64,000 bases of DNA from Bacteroidales bacterium (GTDB lineage Bacteria > Bacteroidota > Bacteroidia > Bacteroidales > JAGOPY01), in the NCBI GenBank assembly GCA_017991835.1, contig JAGOPY010000008.1, forward strand, positions 62,001-126,000, given 5' to 3'. Both the position numbers and the translations under genes were made by a program. The stretch's first letter is position 1. Each line of letters begins with the position of its first letter. Shown in pieces: positions 31,005 through 39,250 of this stretch. The notes beneath the pieces were generated by a model. That model saw only the letters and a program-made list of their open reading frames with translations, did not search any database and was not told where the DNA came from.

Positions 31005-31775
31005 GTGAAAATACTTATTATTGAAGATGAGCCCTTCGCAAGGGCCGAACTGATCAGGCTGCTGAAAGCCACCGGCAGGGATTTTGAGATCCTGGAACAG
31101 ATCGATACGGTAGAAGATAGCATCGAATGGCTGAGCTCTCATCCGGAACCTGAATTGATTTTTCTTGATATTCAACTGGCCGACGGGATCAGCTTTGATA
31201 TCTTTAAAAAAGTCAACATCTCATCCCCGGTCATATTTACGACAGCCTACGATGAATACGCTATCCGCGCTTTCCAGCTCAACAGCATCGATTACCTGCT
31301 CAAACCCGTCAATCCCGAAGCCCTGGCCGGCGCACTCGACAAGCTCGACCGGATAAGGATGGCCGCCCCGGAGCCGGTACAATCATGGAGGGAGAATCCC
31401 CATCTGGAGAACCTTCTTAAAATGCTCAGCAAGGAGTTCAAATCGAGGATCCTGTTAAAGACGGGCGATCAGATCCGTTCGGTTCAGATCGAGGAAATTG
31501 CATACTTTTACGCGGAAGATGATGTGGTTTTTGCCATGCAGAAGAACAAGTCGAGGGCTATCGTGGATTATACCCTCAACCAGCTGGAAACTATGCTTGA
31601 TCCCGGCCGTTTTCATCGCCTGACAAGGAGTTGCATTGCCCAGATATCATCCATCAAAAAAGTGAGCAAATATTTCAACAGCCGGCTTTTGGTAGAGCTG
31701 GATCCGCCTTCGGAAGAAAAAGTGCTGGTAAGCCGCGTGAATGTGAAAGAGGTGCTGAGGTGGATGGGAGAGTGA
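31005..31775 (+). CDS. LytTR-family response regulator
   Basis: 256 residues starting with GTG 4 bp after the kinase stop. Receiver domain: ILIIEDEPFAR, phospho-acceptor Asp55 in LIFLDIQLADG, TTAYDEYAIRAF and DYLLKPV. LytTR DNA-binding domain from about 150: ILLKTGDQIRSVQIEEIAYF, FHRLTRSCIAQI. It binds direct repeats of 9 bp spaced 12 bp; such a pair occurs at 29411-29440. An 8-bp repeat array follows the stop codon. Confidence 0.92.
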   Translation: MKILIIEDEPFARAELIRLLKATGRDFEILEQIDTVEDSIEWLSSHPEPELIFLDIQLADGISFDIFKKVNISSPVIFTTAYDEYAIRAFQLNSIDYLLKPVNPEALAGALDKLDRIRMAAPEPVQSWRENPHLENLLKMLSKEFKSRILLKTGDQIRSVQIEEIAYFYAEDDVVFAMQKNKSRAIVDYTLNQLETMLDPGRFHRLTRSCIAQISSIKKVSKYFNSRLLVELDPPSEEKVLVSRVNVKEVLRWMGE

Positions 31776-31793
31776 GGGATATAATGATTTGAT

Positions 31794-31849
31794 GATTTGG
31801 TGATTTGGTGATTTGGTGATTTGGTGATTTGGTGATTTGGTGATTTGGG
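31794..31849. repeat. 8-bp tandem array (GATTTGGT)
   Basis: Six perfect GATTTGGT units and one GATTTGGG, between the regulator stop and the CBM48-like lipoprotein start. A degenerate unit precedes it. Confidence 0.95.
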
Positions 31850-31868
31850 GATATAATTTGGAATTTGG

Positions 31869-32567
31869 ATGTCAGTATATAGAATTAAAATAAGCCATTT
31901 GATTTCAGGATTGCTTCTGCTGATCCTGTCGGGTTGTTATGATATGACGATCCGGCTAGAGAAGTTGCCGGATAATACGCCTCCGACGGAGCCTATTTAC
32001 ATTTCCGGCAATTTTAACAACTGGGACCCGGGTGATGAGGATTATATCATGCAACGAAACAGCGATTCGGTGCTGGAGATCAGTCTCCCCAAAGGGATTG
32101 GCGAAGTTCAGTACAAGTTCACCCGGGGCGACTGGAGCACAGTGGAAAAAGACCCGTGCGGATTTGAGATCTCAAACCGTTTCGCCTACTATGGAAAGCA
32201 GGAGGTGGTCCACGATACGGTAAGGAGCTGGAATGACCTGCCAAAACCCGGCTGTCCGAGCATTACCATAATTATCGATGCTCTTCCTGAAAACACCCCT
32301 GAAAATGCCGTTCTTTACCTTGCCTCTAACATCAACGACTGGGATCCGGGAAGCCGTTACTGGATGTTCATCAAAGGACCTGACGGCAAGTATTATATAA
32401 AAGTACCACTTCCAAACAGCAGGGAATCGGAATATAAAGTCACCCGCGGAGATTGGAGTAAAGTGGAAGTCGATACCGACGGTAATGATATTGACAACCG
32501 TTCGTTCAGCGGCAATGCGGGGGATGAGATCCGGATCAAAATTGCCAGGTGGAAAGACCGGGAGTAG
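31869..32567 (+). CDS. Lipoprotein with two glycogen-binding-like (CBM48/AMPK beta) domains
   Basis: 232 residues with lipobox LILSGCYD. Two homologous domains follow: IYISGNFNNWDPGDEDYIMQ ending YKFTRGDWSTVEKD, and LYLASNINDWDPGSRYWMFI ending YKVTRGDWSKVEVD. The FNNWDPG and GDW motifs are those of early-set domains that bind alpha-glucans, as in AMPK beta and CBM48. There is no enzyme domain, so it may bind starch-like glycan at the surface. It follows the LytTR operon across an 8-bp repeat array. Confidence 0.75.
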   Translation: MSVYRIKISHLISGLLLLILSGCYDMTIRLEKLPDNTPPTEPIYISGNFNNWDPGDEDYIMQRNSDSVLEISLPKGIGEVQYKFTRGDWSTVEKDPCGFEISNRFAYYGKQEVVHDTVRSWNDLPKPGCPSITIIIDALPENTPENAVLYLASNINDWDPGSRYWMFIKGPDGKYYIKVPLPNSRESEYKVTRGDWSKVEVDTDGNDIDNRSFSGNAGDEIRIKIARWKDRE

Positions 32568-32616
32568 GGGATCATATATTTCGTATATTTAGGACTTTGA
32601 TCAATCCTAATACGCC

Positions 32617-32721
32617 ATGTCAAAAAAATTAATCGTGATTGCATTTTATGCATTGATAAGTGTTGGATTATATACCCAGCGTCCTTCCACGGAACTCTCC
32701 TGCCATCCGGAGAGTCAATAG
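32617..32721 (+). pseudogene. Truncated exported protein (signal peptide remnant, 34 codons)
   Basis: ATG at 32617 opens a signal-peptide-like sequence (MSKKLIVIAFYALISVGLYT) which ends after 34 codons at TAG 32721. A short ACTCTCC/GGAGAGT hairpin overlaps the end. It may be the remains of a gene whose body was lost when the region rearranged, or a small peptide. Confidence 0.4.
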
Positions 32722-32772
32722 AAACGTTAATTCAAAATATTGAATTCACTTCTCAATAAGTGTTTATTATAT

Positions 32773-32780
32773 TATATTTG
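32773..32780 (+). promoter_or_regulatory. -7 promoter box (TATATTTG) for the AAA ATPase gene
   Basis: Perfect TAnnTTTG match 20 bp before the ATG at 32801; the implied leader is about 14 nt. Confidence 0.6.
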
Positions 32781-32800
32781 TCCTTTCTAAAAGCTTTTTT

Positions 32801-33988
32801 ATGGAAAGACTGTTCAATTTATCCCGCATCAAAATAATATCTGTGCCGGAAAGGTTCAAACGTTTCCTGATCAGCGAAGTGGATTGGTCACAACGCCTTA
32901 TCGGAATTAAAGGGGCAAGAGGAACAGGAAAAACAACCCTGCTTCTTCAGCAACTTAAAAATCTATCCCCTGCAGAAGCAGTTTATGTAAGCCTCGATGA
33001 CATTTATTTTGGGGAAAACCACCTCGTTCACTTCGCGGAGAGCTTTGCGAGGAACGGCGGAAAATACTTGTTCCTGGATGAGGTCCATAAGTACCCGAAC
33101 TGGTCGCAGGAAATTAAAAATATCTATGATTCTCTTCCGGAACTGAATATCGTTTTTACAAGTTCATCAGCATTGGAAATCCAAAAGGGCAAATATGATC
33201 TGAGCCGGCGTGCACTGATCTATGAGCTTCCAGGACTATCCTTCAGGGAATTTCTGATGCTCAAATATGAAATGGATCTTCCGGCAATTACGCTTGATCA
33301 GATCCTTGCCAGACATGAAGCGGACATATTTAATCACCAGCCGGGATTCAAACCATATAAATATTTTGCTGAATACCTGCAGCATGGCTACTATCCTTAT
33401 TTCGCCGGAGATGAAGTTCACTACCATGCCCGCCTGAATGAAACCATAAACCAGGTTCTCGAAAGTGATTTACCTGCAATCTTCAACATTAATTATGAGG
33501 CGATCATCAAGCTTAAAAAACTACTTTTCATCCTGTCTGCCATAGTGCCCTATAAGCCGAATATAAACAAACTGGCACAACAAATCGGCTCGACAAGAGA
33601 TACCTTGCTTCGCTACCTTTATTTTCTACATCATGCACATATTATCCGCTGGTTATCAAATGAATCTGAAGGCATTAATTTTCTCAATAAGCCTGACAAA
33701 CTTTATCTTGAAAACACTAATATAGCATTTGCTCTGGGGAAACAACTGGTAAAATCCGGGACAATAAGAGAAACTTTTTTCCTGAACCAATTATCGGTAA
33801 ACCATAAACTGGCTTATCCCGAAAAGGGCGATTTCCTGGTCGACAACAAATATACCTTTGAAATAGGTGGCCGGAAAAAAGGTAATAGACAGATATTGAG
33901 CATTGAAGAGGCATATATTGTTTCTGATGAGATCGAATTCGGCTCACTGAATAAACTGCCGCTATGGATTTTTGGATTTTTGTACTAA
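32801..33988 (+). CDS. AAA ATPase with DUF4143 domain
   Basis: 395 residues. Walker A GARGTGKTT (38-46), Walker B YLFLDEVHKYP (Asp93, Glu94), then a sensor-like NIVFTSSSALEIQKGKYDLS and SRRALIYELPGLSFREFL as in the AAA_14 group. The C-terminal half is DUF4143-like with a nuclease-type or winged end (GDFLVDNKYTFEIGGRKKG). The family is widespread in anaerobes and has no settled function; some link it to defence or toxin roles. It stands alone with its own promoter box. Confidence 0.85.
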   Translation: MERLFNLSRIKIISVPERFKRFLISEVDWSQRLIGIKGARGTGKTTLLLQQLKNLSPAEAVYVSLDDIYFGENHLVHFAESFARNGGKYLFLDEVHKYPNWSQEIKNIYDSLPELNIVFTSSSALEIQKGKYDLSRRALIYELPGLSFREFLMLKYEMDLPAITLDQILARHEADIFNHQPGFKPYKYFAEYLQHGYYPYFAGDEVHYHARLNETINQVLESDLPAIFNINYEAIIKLKKLLFILSAIVPYKPNINKLAQQIGSTRDTLLRYLYFLHHAHIIRWLSNESEGINFLNKPDKLYLENTNIAFALGKQLVKSGTIRETFFLNQLSVNHKLAYPEKGDFLVDNKYTFEIGGRKKGNRQILSIEEAYIVSDEIEFGSLNKLPLWIFGFLY

Positions 33989-34094
33989 AGCCGCAGTCGG
34001 TCTTTGAATAGAGCCTTACCAATTCCTAAATTTCCTGTTCGAATAATTCACCGGCCCGCTTTCCACTTTCCGGATGCCACCGGATCTTTCCGGT

Positions 34095-35084
34095 CTAAAG
34101 CGTCTTAACGATATTCTCCGACATTTCCCAAAGCCTCTTCCCATTCTCCTCATCCTCAGCCTTTTCATCAATATTCTTCCTTGTCATCTTGAAAAGATAA
34201 TCATATGGCTTCCCTTCCTGGTCTTTTGATACGGCCAGGTACATGACCGGCTCGGCTGCCTTCTTCGGTGATTTGAAGAACATGGCAAAGACAAGCTTCA
34301 TCAAAGGCTGGAATATGCCCGGCGCTTCCCGGGCGATCCCTGAGTTTACCGGGCCGGGGCACAGGGCAAAAACGGAGATTTCGGTTTTGCCTTTGTTGTT
34401 CAGTCTCCGGGAAAGTTCGCGGGCAAACGTTGTCAACAGCAATTTGTAATAACCGTAATATTCGACTGTTTTTTGCATCCCGTATGTTTTGTAAATGCCA
34501 AATCCTTCCCAGTCGAATGCAGCCGGATGACGGTGGCTTTCGGATGATACAAAGATGATCCGTGGAGGAGGGACGCCATCCCTTTTCCGACGCAGACAGC
34601 CCTCATTTATCAAACCATTGATAAAAATGAATTTAGAAAGATAATTCACCATGAACATCTCTTCCAGCCCCTGTGGGGTTTTGCGACTCTGCGCCGGCAC
34701 CATCGCGGCGTTGCTGACGACGATATCGAGCGGGGCGTATTTTTCCTTCAGCGTTGCAATGAGATGCCTAATTGAATCCATATCGGAAAAATCCACGTGG
34801 ACCATCTCCACATTCTTGTTTCCTGTTCTCCTTTTTACCTCTTCTCCTTTCCCCGGAATCCCGCTCCGGCAGGCCATTATCACCCGCGCACCGAGCATTG
34901 CCATCTGAGTAGCCACTGCAAATCCCAGCCCTGAGCTGGCCCCGTCGACCAGCACCGTTTTGCCATCGAGACGATCGTCAGGGCTCAGTGAACCGACTTT
35001 CTGCTGTTTGGCAAATGCAGCCCGGATCCCTTCCCAGGTTGAACTGGCGGGGCTTGTGTAATTCGATTTTTGTGTTTTTGGCAT
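34095..35084 (-). CDS. Short-chain dehydrogenase/reductase, retinol-dehydrogenase-like
   Basis: 329 residues. NAD(P)-binding VLVDGASSGLGFAVA, DIVVSNAAM (NNAG equivalent), catalytic Ser in IIFVSSESHRHP and YGYYKLLLTTFA (YxxxK). An N-terminal extension of about 40 residues and the long C-terminus fit protochlorophyllide/retinol-type SDRs acting on bulky hydrophobic alcohols. It is the last gene of a minus-strand set with the sulfotransferase (19 bp) and DUF1214 genes. The substrate is unknown but likely sterol- or lipid-like, by context. Confidence 0.82.
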   Translation of the reverse strand: MPKTQKSNYTSPASSTWEGIRAAFAKQQKVGSLSPDDRLDGKTVLVDGASSGLGFAVATQMAMLGARVIMACRSGIPGKGEEVKRRTGNKNVEMVHVDFSDMDSIRHLIATLKEKYAPLDIVVSNAAMVPAQSRKTPQGLEEMFMVNYLSKFIFINGLINEGCLRRKRDGVPPPRIIFVSSESHRHPAAFDWEGFGIYKTYGMQKTVEYYGYYKLLLTTFARELSRRLNNKGKTEISVFALCPGPVNSGIAREAPGIFQPLMKLVFAMFFKSPKKAAEPVMYLAVSKDQEGKPYDYLFKMTRKNIDEKAEDEENGKRLWEMSENIVKTL

Positions 35085-35103
35085 GGAAAAAATTAGTTAT
35101 AAA

Positions 35104-36432
35104 TCAGCGAGAAATATCTCGAATGTGATTCTTAATAAAATTTCTATAGTCAGCAGTTTCTTTCAGGATATCCTCTTTCCTGACCCCGAAATCCTCCAGC
35201 CTGTATTCATGGATCCCGTATTTGCGCATCGGATTGTTCTTTTCTGCCCGGGAGAATTTTTCCAGCAGTTCCGGTGTCATCCCGCCATCGAGGCTGTAAA
35301 TACCTGTAAGGATCCCGGCAGAGTTGCCGACCAGGCCGTCATAAAAGATATCGGTGAATTGATTCTTATGCTGGTTATTTGTCCTGTATTCCAATCCTTT
35401 TCGCAACATATACCCTGTTTTTCTGATCCAATGGCGGGCAATGGTATTTCCGTCGGCAGCCTCGTCGCTGAAAATAACCCGGCTGTGCGCTGCCATGCTG
35501 ATAAACGACGGGATGCATTCGGTCACTTCCCGGTGGGTCCAGAAGAAATGAACATCATCGAAATGTTTATCGATCAGATTGATAAACTCAAGATGATGCG
35601 GAGATTTCAAGATCCATCGGATGCCGGGACGCTGCCATTGCAGCAGTTTTAGCAATTTGACCATATACTCATACGCCGCACTCTGGTCGGTCGTTTCGAG
35701 CCATGCGGCGTAGCTCGGCACATTCATGGTCGCCTCCGGCGTTGTGCTCATGAAAGTGATGTCGAGCAGCAGGATATCCTCTTCCGGTGCGTTATGCTCC
35801 ACCGGGTGGATCGCAAAAAAACCCGGCGCCATTAACCGCAAAGCATTTTCACTTGTTTTGGCAATAGCAATACGTTTATCCTGTTTCGGGTTCCGGGTTT
35901 CGGGTTCCAGGTTTCGGGTTTCAGGTTCCAGGTTCCGGGTTTCGGGTTTCGCGTTTCGAATATCTAAAGGTACCGGGTTAATGGCTTCCCAGCTCAGCAA
36001 AACCCGGTTCGATTCATCGGCTGCAAGAAGTCGGTGAAGTTTTGTCGTGCCTGTCCTTTGGAGTCCCAGGATGACCCATGCTGGCAACAAAGGCCGGTCG
36101 AGGATTCCGGGATTTTTCCTGAATATCTCCTCAGCCCTGAGGCGGGCGGCCAGCAGGTTGATCATCCGTTGGCGGGTAATGAACGCACCGACGGGATGGA
36201 GCCGGGCTTCTTCCCGGATCGACCACAGCAAACGGTCGAGCGGTTCATCCATAAAATCTTTGCCCAGGTCGCTCAGACCGGTACTTTTTCTTGCCGCTCT
36301 GATGAGGCTGTCTTTGCTGAGGTCAGGTTTGAAGCCTGCTTTGCCGGCCGATCTCCAGGCCCGGTTCAATGCCCTGAACCACCAGGGCCTGTGTCCATAG
36401 TGCGACGATTTGATGATCCTATCTTTTTTCAT
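35104..36432 (-). CDS. Sulfotransferase-family protein with in-frame repeat insertion
   Basis: 442 residues. The PAPS-binding 5'-phosphosulfate loop is LGLQRTGTTK (122-131) and the 3'-phosphate segment HREVTECIPSFISM. LKSPHH is also present, as in the Sulfotransfer_3 group found beside DUF1214 genes. It should move sulfate (or, in some members, act otherwise) on a hydroxyl of a lipid-like molecule in the cytoplasm. Residues about 160-187 (KPETRNLEPETRNLEPETRN) come from a CGGGTTTCGGGTTCC-type tandem repeat in frame. It overlaps the DUF1214 gene by 14 bp. Confidence 0.8.
   Translation of the reverse strand: MKKDRIIKSSHYGHRPWWFRALNRAWRSAGKAGFKPDLSKDSLIRAARKSTGLSDLGKDFMDEPLDRLLWSIREEARLHPVGAFITRQRMINLLAARLRAEEIFRKNPGILDRPLLPAWVILGLQRTGTTKLHRLLAADESNRVLLSWEAINPVPLDIRNAKPETRNLEPETRNLEPETRNPKQDKRIAIAKTSENALRLMAPGFFAIHPVEHNAPEEDILLLDITFMSTTPEATMNVPSYAAWLETTDQSAAYEYMVKLLKLLQWQRPGIRWILKSPHHLEFINLIDKHFDDVHFFWTHREVTECIPSFISMAAHSRVIFSDEAADGNTIARHWIRKTGYMLRKGLEYRTNNQHKNQFTDIFYDGLVGNSAGILTGIYSLDGGMTPELLEKFSRAEKNNPMRKYGIHEYRLEDFGVRKEDILKETADYRNFIKNHIRDISR
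35885..35960. repeat. Tandem repeat inside the sulfotransferase gene
   Basis: Imperfect GGTTTCGGGTTCC(A/G) units of about 14-21 bp, translated as repeating EPETRNL. The repeat looks like intergenic simple DNA and keeps the frame. It lies after the PAPS-binding loop. Confidence 0.85.
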
Positions 36433-37615
36433 GGTCTTTCAAATCCTTGAATTGTATAACCTGGCAACCGGGCGCTACCGGCTGAATCCCTTCTTTCAGG
36501 CGGTACCAGCGCCAGCACATCGTCCCTTCGGTGTGGCCGCAGGTATCGATCCAGTTCGGATGGCCGGGATCGGTGGGCGAAACGATCAGCCTGACCGATC
36601 CATCCTCTTCATATTTTGCCGATGCTTTATTCAGACAAATATTAAAATACCGGTAATCAAGTGATTCCATCCAGTAATTATTCAACTGGAAGTTCCAGGT
36701 GTCGCAGGAAGGCGGCAGCACTTCGATGACGAGCGCTTCTTCCGGGCCCAGTTTCCAGTGACTATGATAATAGATGATGCTCTCATCGCCACCGGCGGCA
36801 TTGGAAACGGCGGGATCGAACATCGGCAGCCTGTTGGAGTGTTTCCGGAAGTTATTGGCCCACCGGCTGAACAGCAACGAAGCGCCCCCGACGAACATGG
36901 CGGCTGTCTTCAGCCCTTCGTCGATCTTTTCGGGCGTAACCGGGTCCGGCGCTTTTCTGCCGTCAAGGTTTTCGATCCGGAGTTCGGCGGGAATTTCCGT
37001 TTTCCGGTCCAGATAAGTTTGCCTTATGATGACCAGTCCTGTCTCATCTTCAATTTTAAGCCAGTTTTTCCCCTTTGGCGTTTTACTGAGGATGATCTCC
37101 AAGCTGCCGTCGGGCTCGCAAACAAGCTGCGAATCATCGATTTTTCCACAGGGGGCCAGCCCGCCGGTTGAGCCGTAATTCCCGTTTTGGGTGAAGAAAC
37201 CGATATAATCGATGGTGTTTCGTTTCCCGGTGATCCGGTATTCGTAATGTCCGCTGATCTGGGCATTGAGATAGACATTGTCGGGATTATCGGCACCCAT
37301 TTTAACCGTTTCATGCACCATTTGGCGGAGGACCGGGAAGGCGGGGTCGTTGTATTCGACGAACGCTTCGAGGCCGGCTCGTGTAAGGCGGGTCAGGTAG
37401 CGAATACCTTCCGCTTGCTGGAAAGGGTCGGTGGGTGCTCCGGGATAGTGGAGGGATGCCCCTGCAAGCTTGAGCTGGTCGCAGAAATCATCCCAGGCTT
37501 TTCCTGAGACCACACGCGATGAGGAAATACCGGATTCTGTCTTACCGGTTAACCTCAGCTTTAACTTCCTGAACTTCTTTATGATCGATAAAAATAAGAA
37601 GAGCAATTTCCCCAT
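36419..37615 (-). CDS. DUF1214-containing protein
   Basis: 398 residues. The C-terminal half shows the DUF1214 pattern: WNFQLNNYWMESLDYRY, VRLIVSPTDPGHPNWIDTCG then HTEGTMCWRWYR. The N-terminal part has YLNAQISGHYEYRITGKR. Such proteins occur with sulfotransferases and SDRs in actinobacteria and proteobacteria that handle steroids or complex lipids, but the reaction is not known. The 3' end overlaps the sulfotransferase gene by 14 bp. It is divergent from the SDR at 37678. Confidence 0.78.
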   Translation of the reverse strand: MGKLLFLFLSIIKKFRKLKLRLTGKTESGISSSRVVSGKAWDDFCDQLKLAGASLHYPGAPTDPFQQAEGIRYLTRLTRAGLEAFVEYNDPAFPVLRQMVHETVKMGADNPDNVYLNAQISGHYEYRITGKRNTIDYIGFFTQNGNYGSTGGLAPCGKIDDSQLVCEPDGSLEIILSKTPKGKNWLKIEDETGLVIIRQTYLDRKTEIPAELRIENLDGRKAPDPVTPEKIDEGLKTAAMFVGGASLLFSRWANNFRKHSNRLPMFDPAVSNAAGGDESIIYYHSHWKLGPEEALVIEVLPPSCDTWNFQLNNYWMESLDYRYFNICLNKASAKYEEDGSVRLIVSPTDPGHPNWIDTCGHTEGTMCWRWYRLKEGIQPVAPGCQVIQFKDLKDHEKR

Positions 37616-37677
37616 TCTGATCAGAATTTGTTATCATTGCACGGCGCCATAGTGGTGCGCAAATATAAAAAATAATC

Positions 37678-38481
37678 ATGACTGACTTTCGTCGACAATT
37701 TGGTCAGTGGGGATTGGTTGCCGGGGCTGCGGAAGGCATTGGCGCGGCTTTTTGCGAAGAGCTGGCCCGAAGGGGAATGAATGTGATCCTGGTGGATATC
37801 CTGAAAAATGAGATGGAGTCTCGTGCTGCATACCTGGAAAAGGAGATTCAGATCAAAACCATCAGCAAAGTGATCGATCTCGGGTCGGAAGATGCTGCAT
37901 CACTATGCATGGAGGCCATAAGGGACACCGGTTGCCGCCTTTTGATCTATAATGCGGCATACAGCCGGGTCAAGCCTTTTCTCTCTGCGGAAGCCGGTGA
38001 GCTCGACCGGTATATCGATGTGAATGCAAGAACGCCGCTCAGTCTTGTTTACTTGTTTTCAGAATGGCTCAAAAGCGAAGGCAATTCGGGAGGGATCCTG
38101 CTGATGTCGTCGCTGGCGGGACTATGGGGAACAGGACTGGTGGCGGCTTATTCAGGGACAAAAGGATTTAACCTGCTGTTAGCAGAAGCCCTTTCACGGG
38201 AGTTCCGTCGCTATAATATCCGTGTAAGTGTATGTGTTGCAGGCGCCACGGCTACACCGGGTTACCTGGGAACCCATCCGCAATATGGTCTTATAAGGCC
38301 TTCTGTGATGAAACCCGGTAAAGTTGCATCGTATGCGTTGAAAAGAATTGCTAAAAGAACTGTAATCATTCCCGGGATGATGAACAGGATGACGTATTTC
38401 CTTCTCACCAGGATATTTCCAAGAAGCCTGTCGGTGAGACTTATGAACCGGACGATGGAAAGAACCTACCGGGTAGAATGA
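37678..38481 (+). CDS. Short-chain dehydrogenase/reductase, YqjQ/HSD-like
   Basis: 267 residues. GLVAGAAEGIGAAFCEELAR (cofactor loop), IYNAAYSR, catalytic LMSSLAG and YSGTKGFNL (YxxxK). The C-terminus is typical of 3-ketoacyl/17-beta-hydroxysteroid-dehydrogenase-like SDRs. It is divergent from the DUF1214 gene with 62 bp between starts, and probably belongs to the same lipid or sterol pathway. Confidence 0.82.
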   Translation: MTDFRRQFGQWGLVAGAAEGIGAAFCEELARRGMNVILVDILKNEMESRAAYLEKEIQIKTISKVIDLGSEDAASLCMEAIRDTGCRLLIYNAAYSRVKPFLSAEAGELDRYIDVNARTPLSLVYLFSEWLKSEGNSGGILLMSSLAGLWGTGLVAAYSGTKGFNLLLAEALSREFRRYNIRVSVCVAGATATPGYLGTHPQYGLIRPSVMKPGKVASYALKRIAKRTVIIPGMMNRMTYFLLTRIFPRSLSVRLMNRTMERTYRVE

Positions 38482-38603
38482 TTAGGTATCTGAAATTAAT
38501 CTCAAACTAAATTACTTCTCCAACAATTGAACTCTCGAACAATTGATCGTTTGAACAACCTTTTTTTATAATTTCGGCTCGTTAATAAAAAAACAATACG
38601 GTT

Positions 38604-38846
38604 ATGATTTGCAAGAATTATCAGGGATGCAGGCTCGTTCATACTGAGGTGGTGGAACCTGATGAAACAAAAAGAGAGAAATACATTGAAGATTATTGTG
38701 TTACGGAAGAGGAATGGAAGAAATGCAACCGGTACACTACCCGAAGGGCTTTGTGGATCTGCCCTGATTTTATTTTGCCAGACAGTGGTTTTACAGAAGA
38801 TGAAGTCATTGACAGATATGAACAGAACGGGAAAGTGGAGATATAA
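38604..38846 (+). CDS. Small cysteine-rich protein, conserved type
   Basis: 80 residues with five Cys: two near the start (MICKNYQGC), one in DYCVTEE, one in KKCNRY and one in WICPDF, a spacing that suggests a zinc or iron-sulfur site. The end (PDSGFTEDEVIDRYEQNG) is acidic. No known family name. It lies 78 bp upstream of dsrC, in the same direction as the sulfur genes, so a role in thiol or sulfur transfer is possible. Confidence 0.6.
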   Translation: MICKNYQGCRLVHTEVVEPDETKREKYIEDYCVTEEEWKKCNRYTTRRALWICPDFILPDSGFTEDEVIDRYEQNGKVEI

Positions 38847-38924
38847 AAGCACGAAAACACTGATAATTTAATATTGAAGAATTAAGACTTATAATTCATA
38901 ATTTAAAATTCAAAATTCTTAGGT

Positions 38925-39242
38925 ATGCCAACGATGGAAATTGAAGGACGGGTCTTTGAGGTCGACGGGGATGGTTTTCTGGCCCACCCGGAGATCTGGG
39001 ACAAAGGGGTTGCCGAGCTATTTGCCCGGTACGACGGAATTGATCCGATGACAGAGAACCACTGGGCTGTGGTGAATATTATCCGGAGGAATTTCGAAGA
39101 GAAGGGAATGGCGCCAATGATCCGGACGATTTGCCAGGAAACGGGGCTGCGGTTGAGAGACGTTTATGAATTGTTTCCGTTGGGGCCTGCCCGCGGCGCC
39201 TGTCGCGTTGCCGGCCTTCCCAAACCGGACGGCTGCGTTTGA
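38925..39242 (+). CDS. dsrC: DsrC-type sulfur carrier protein
   Basis: 105 residues. It has the DsrC/TusE core (GFLAHPEIWDKGVAELFARY, LRDVYELFPLGPARGACRVA) and the flexible C-terminal arm with both conserved Cys: Cys93 and penultimate Cys104 in LPKPDGCV. TusE proteins keep only the last; two Cys make this a true DsrC-like carrier able to form the trisulfide or disulfide used with DsrK. Genes for a DsrM-like and a DsrK-like protein follow directly. No dsrAB is in the window, so the sulfur source could be another enzyme or the desulfurase downstream. Confidence 0.88.
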   Translation: MPTMEIEGRVFEVDGDGFLAHPEIWDKGVAELFARYDGIDPMTENHWAVVNIIRRNFEEKGMAPMIRTICQETGLRLRDVYELFPLGPARGACRVAGLPKPDGCV

Positions 39243-39250
39243 TCTTTTCT

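Noticed and set aside
32801..33988. Defence-island role for the AAA/DUF4143 gene
   Set aside because: It stands alone without nuclease, methylase or toxin partners, so there is no contextual support.
37808..37822. GAGATGGAGTCTC, half of the 27279/28686 hairpin stem
   Set aside because: It lies in the SDR coding frame (NEMES) without the other arm; a chance match or isolated remnant cannot be separated.
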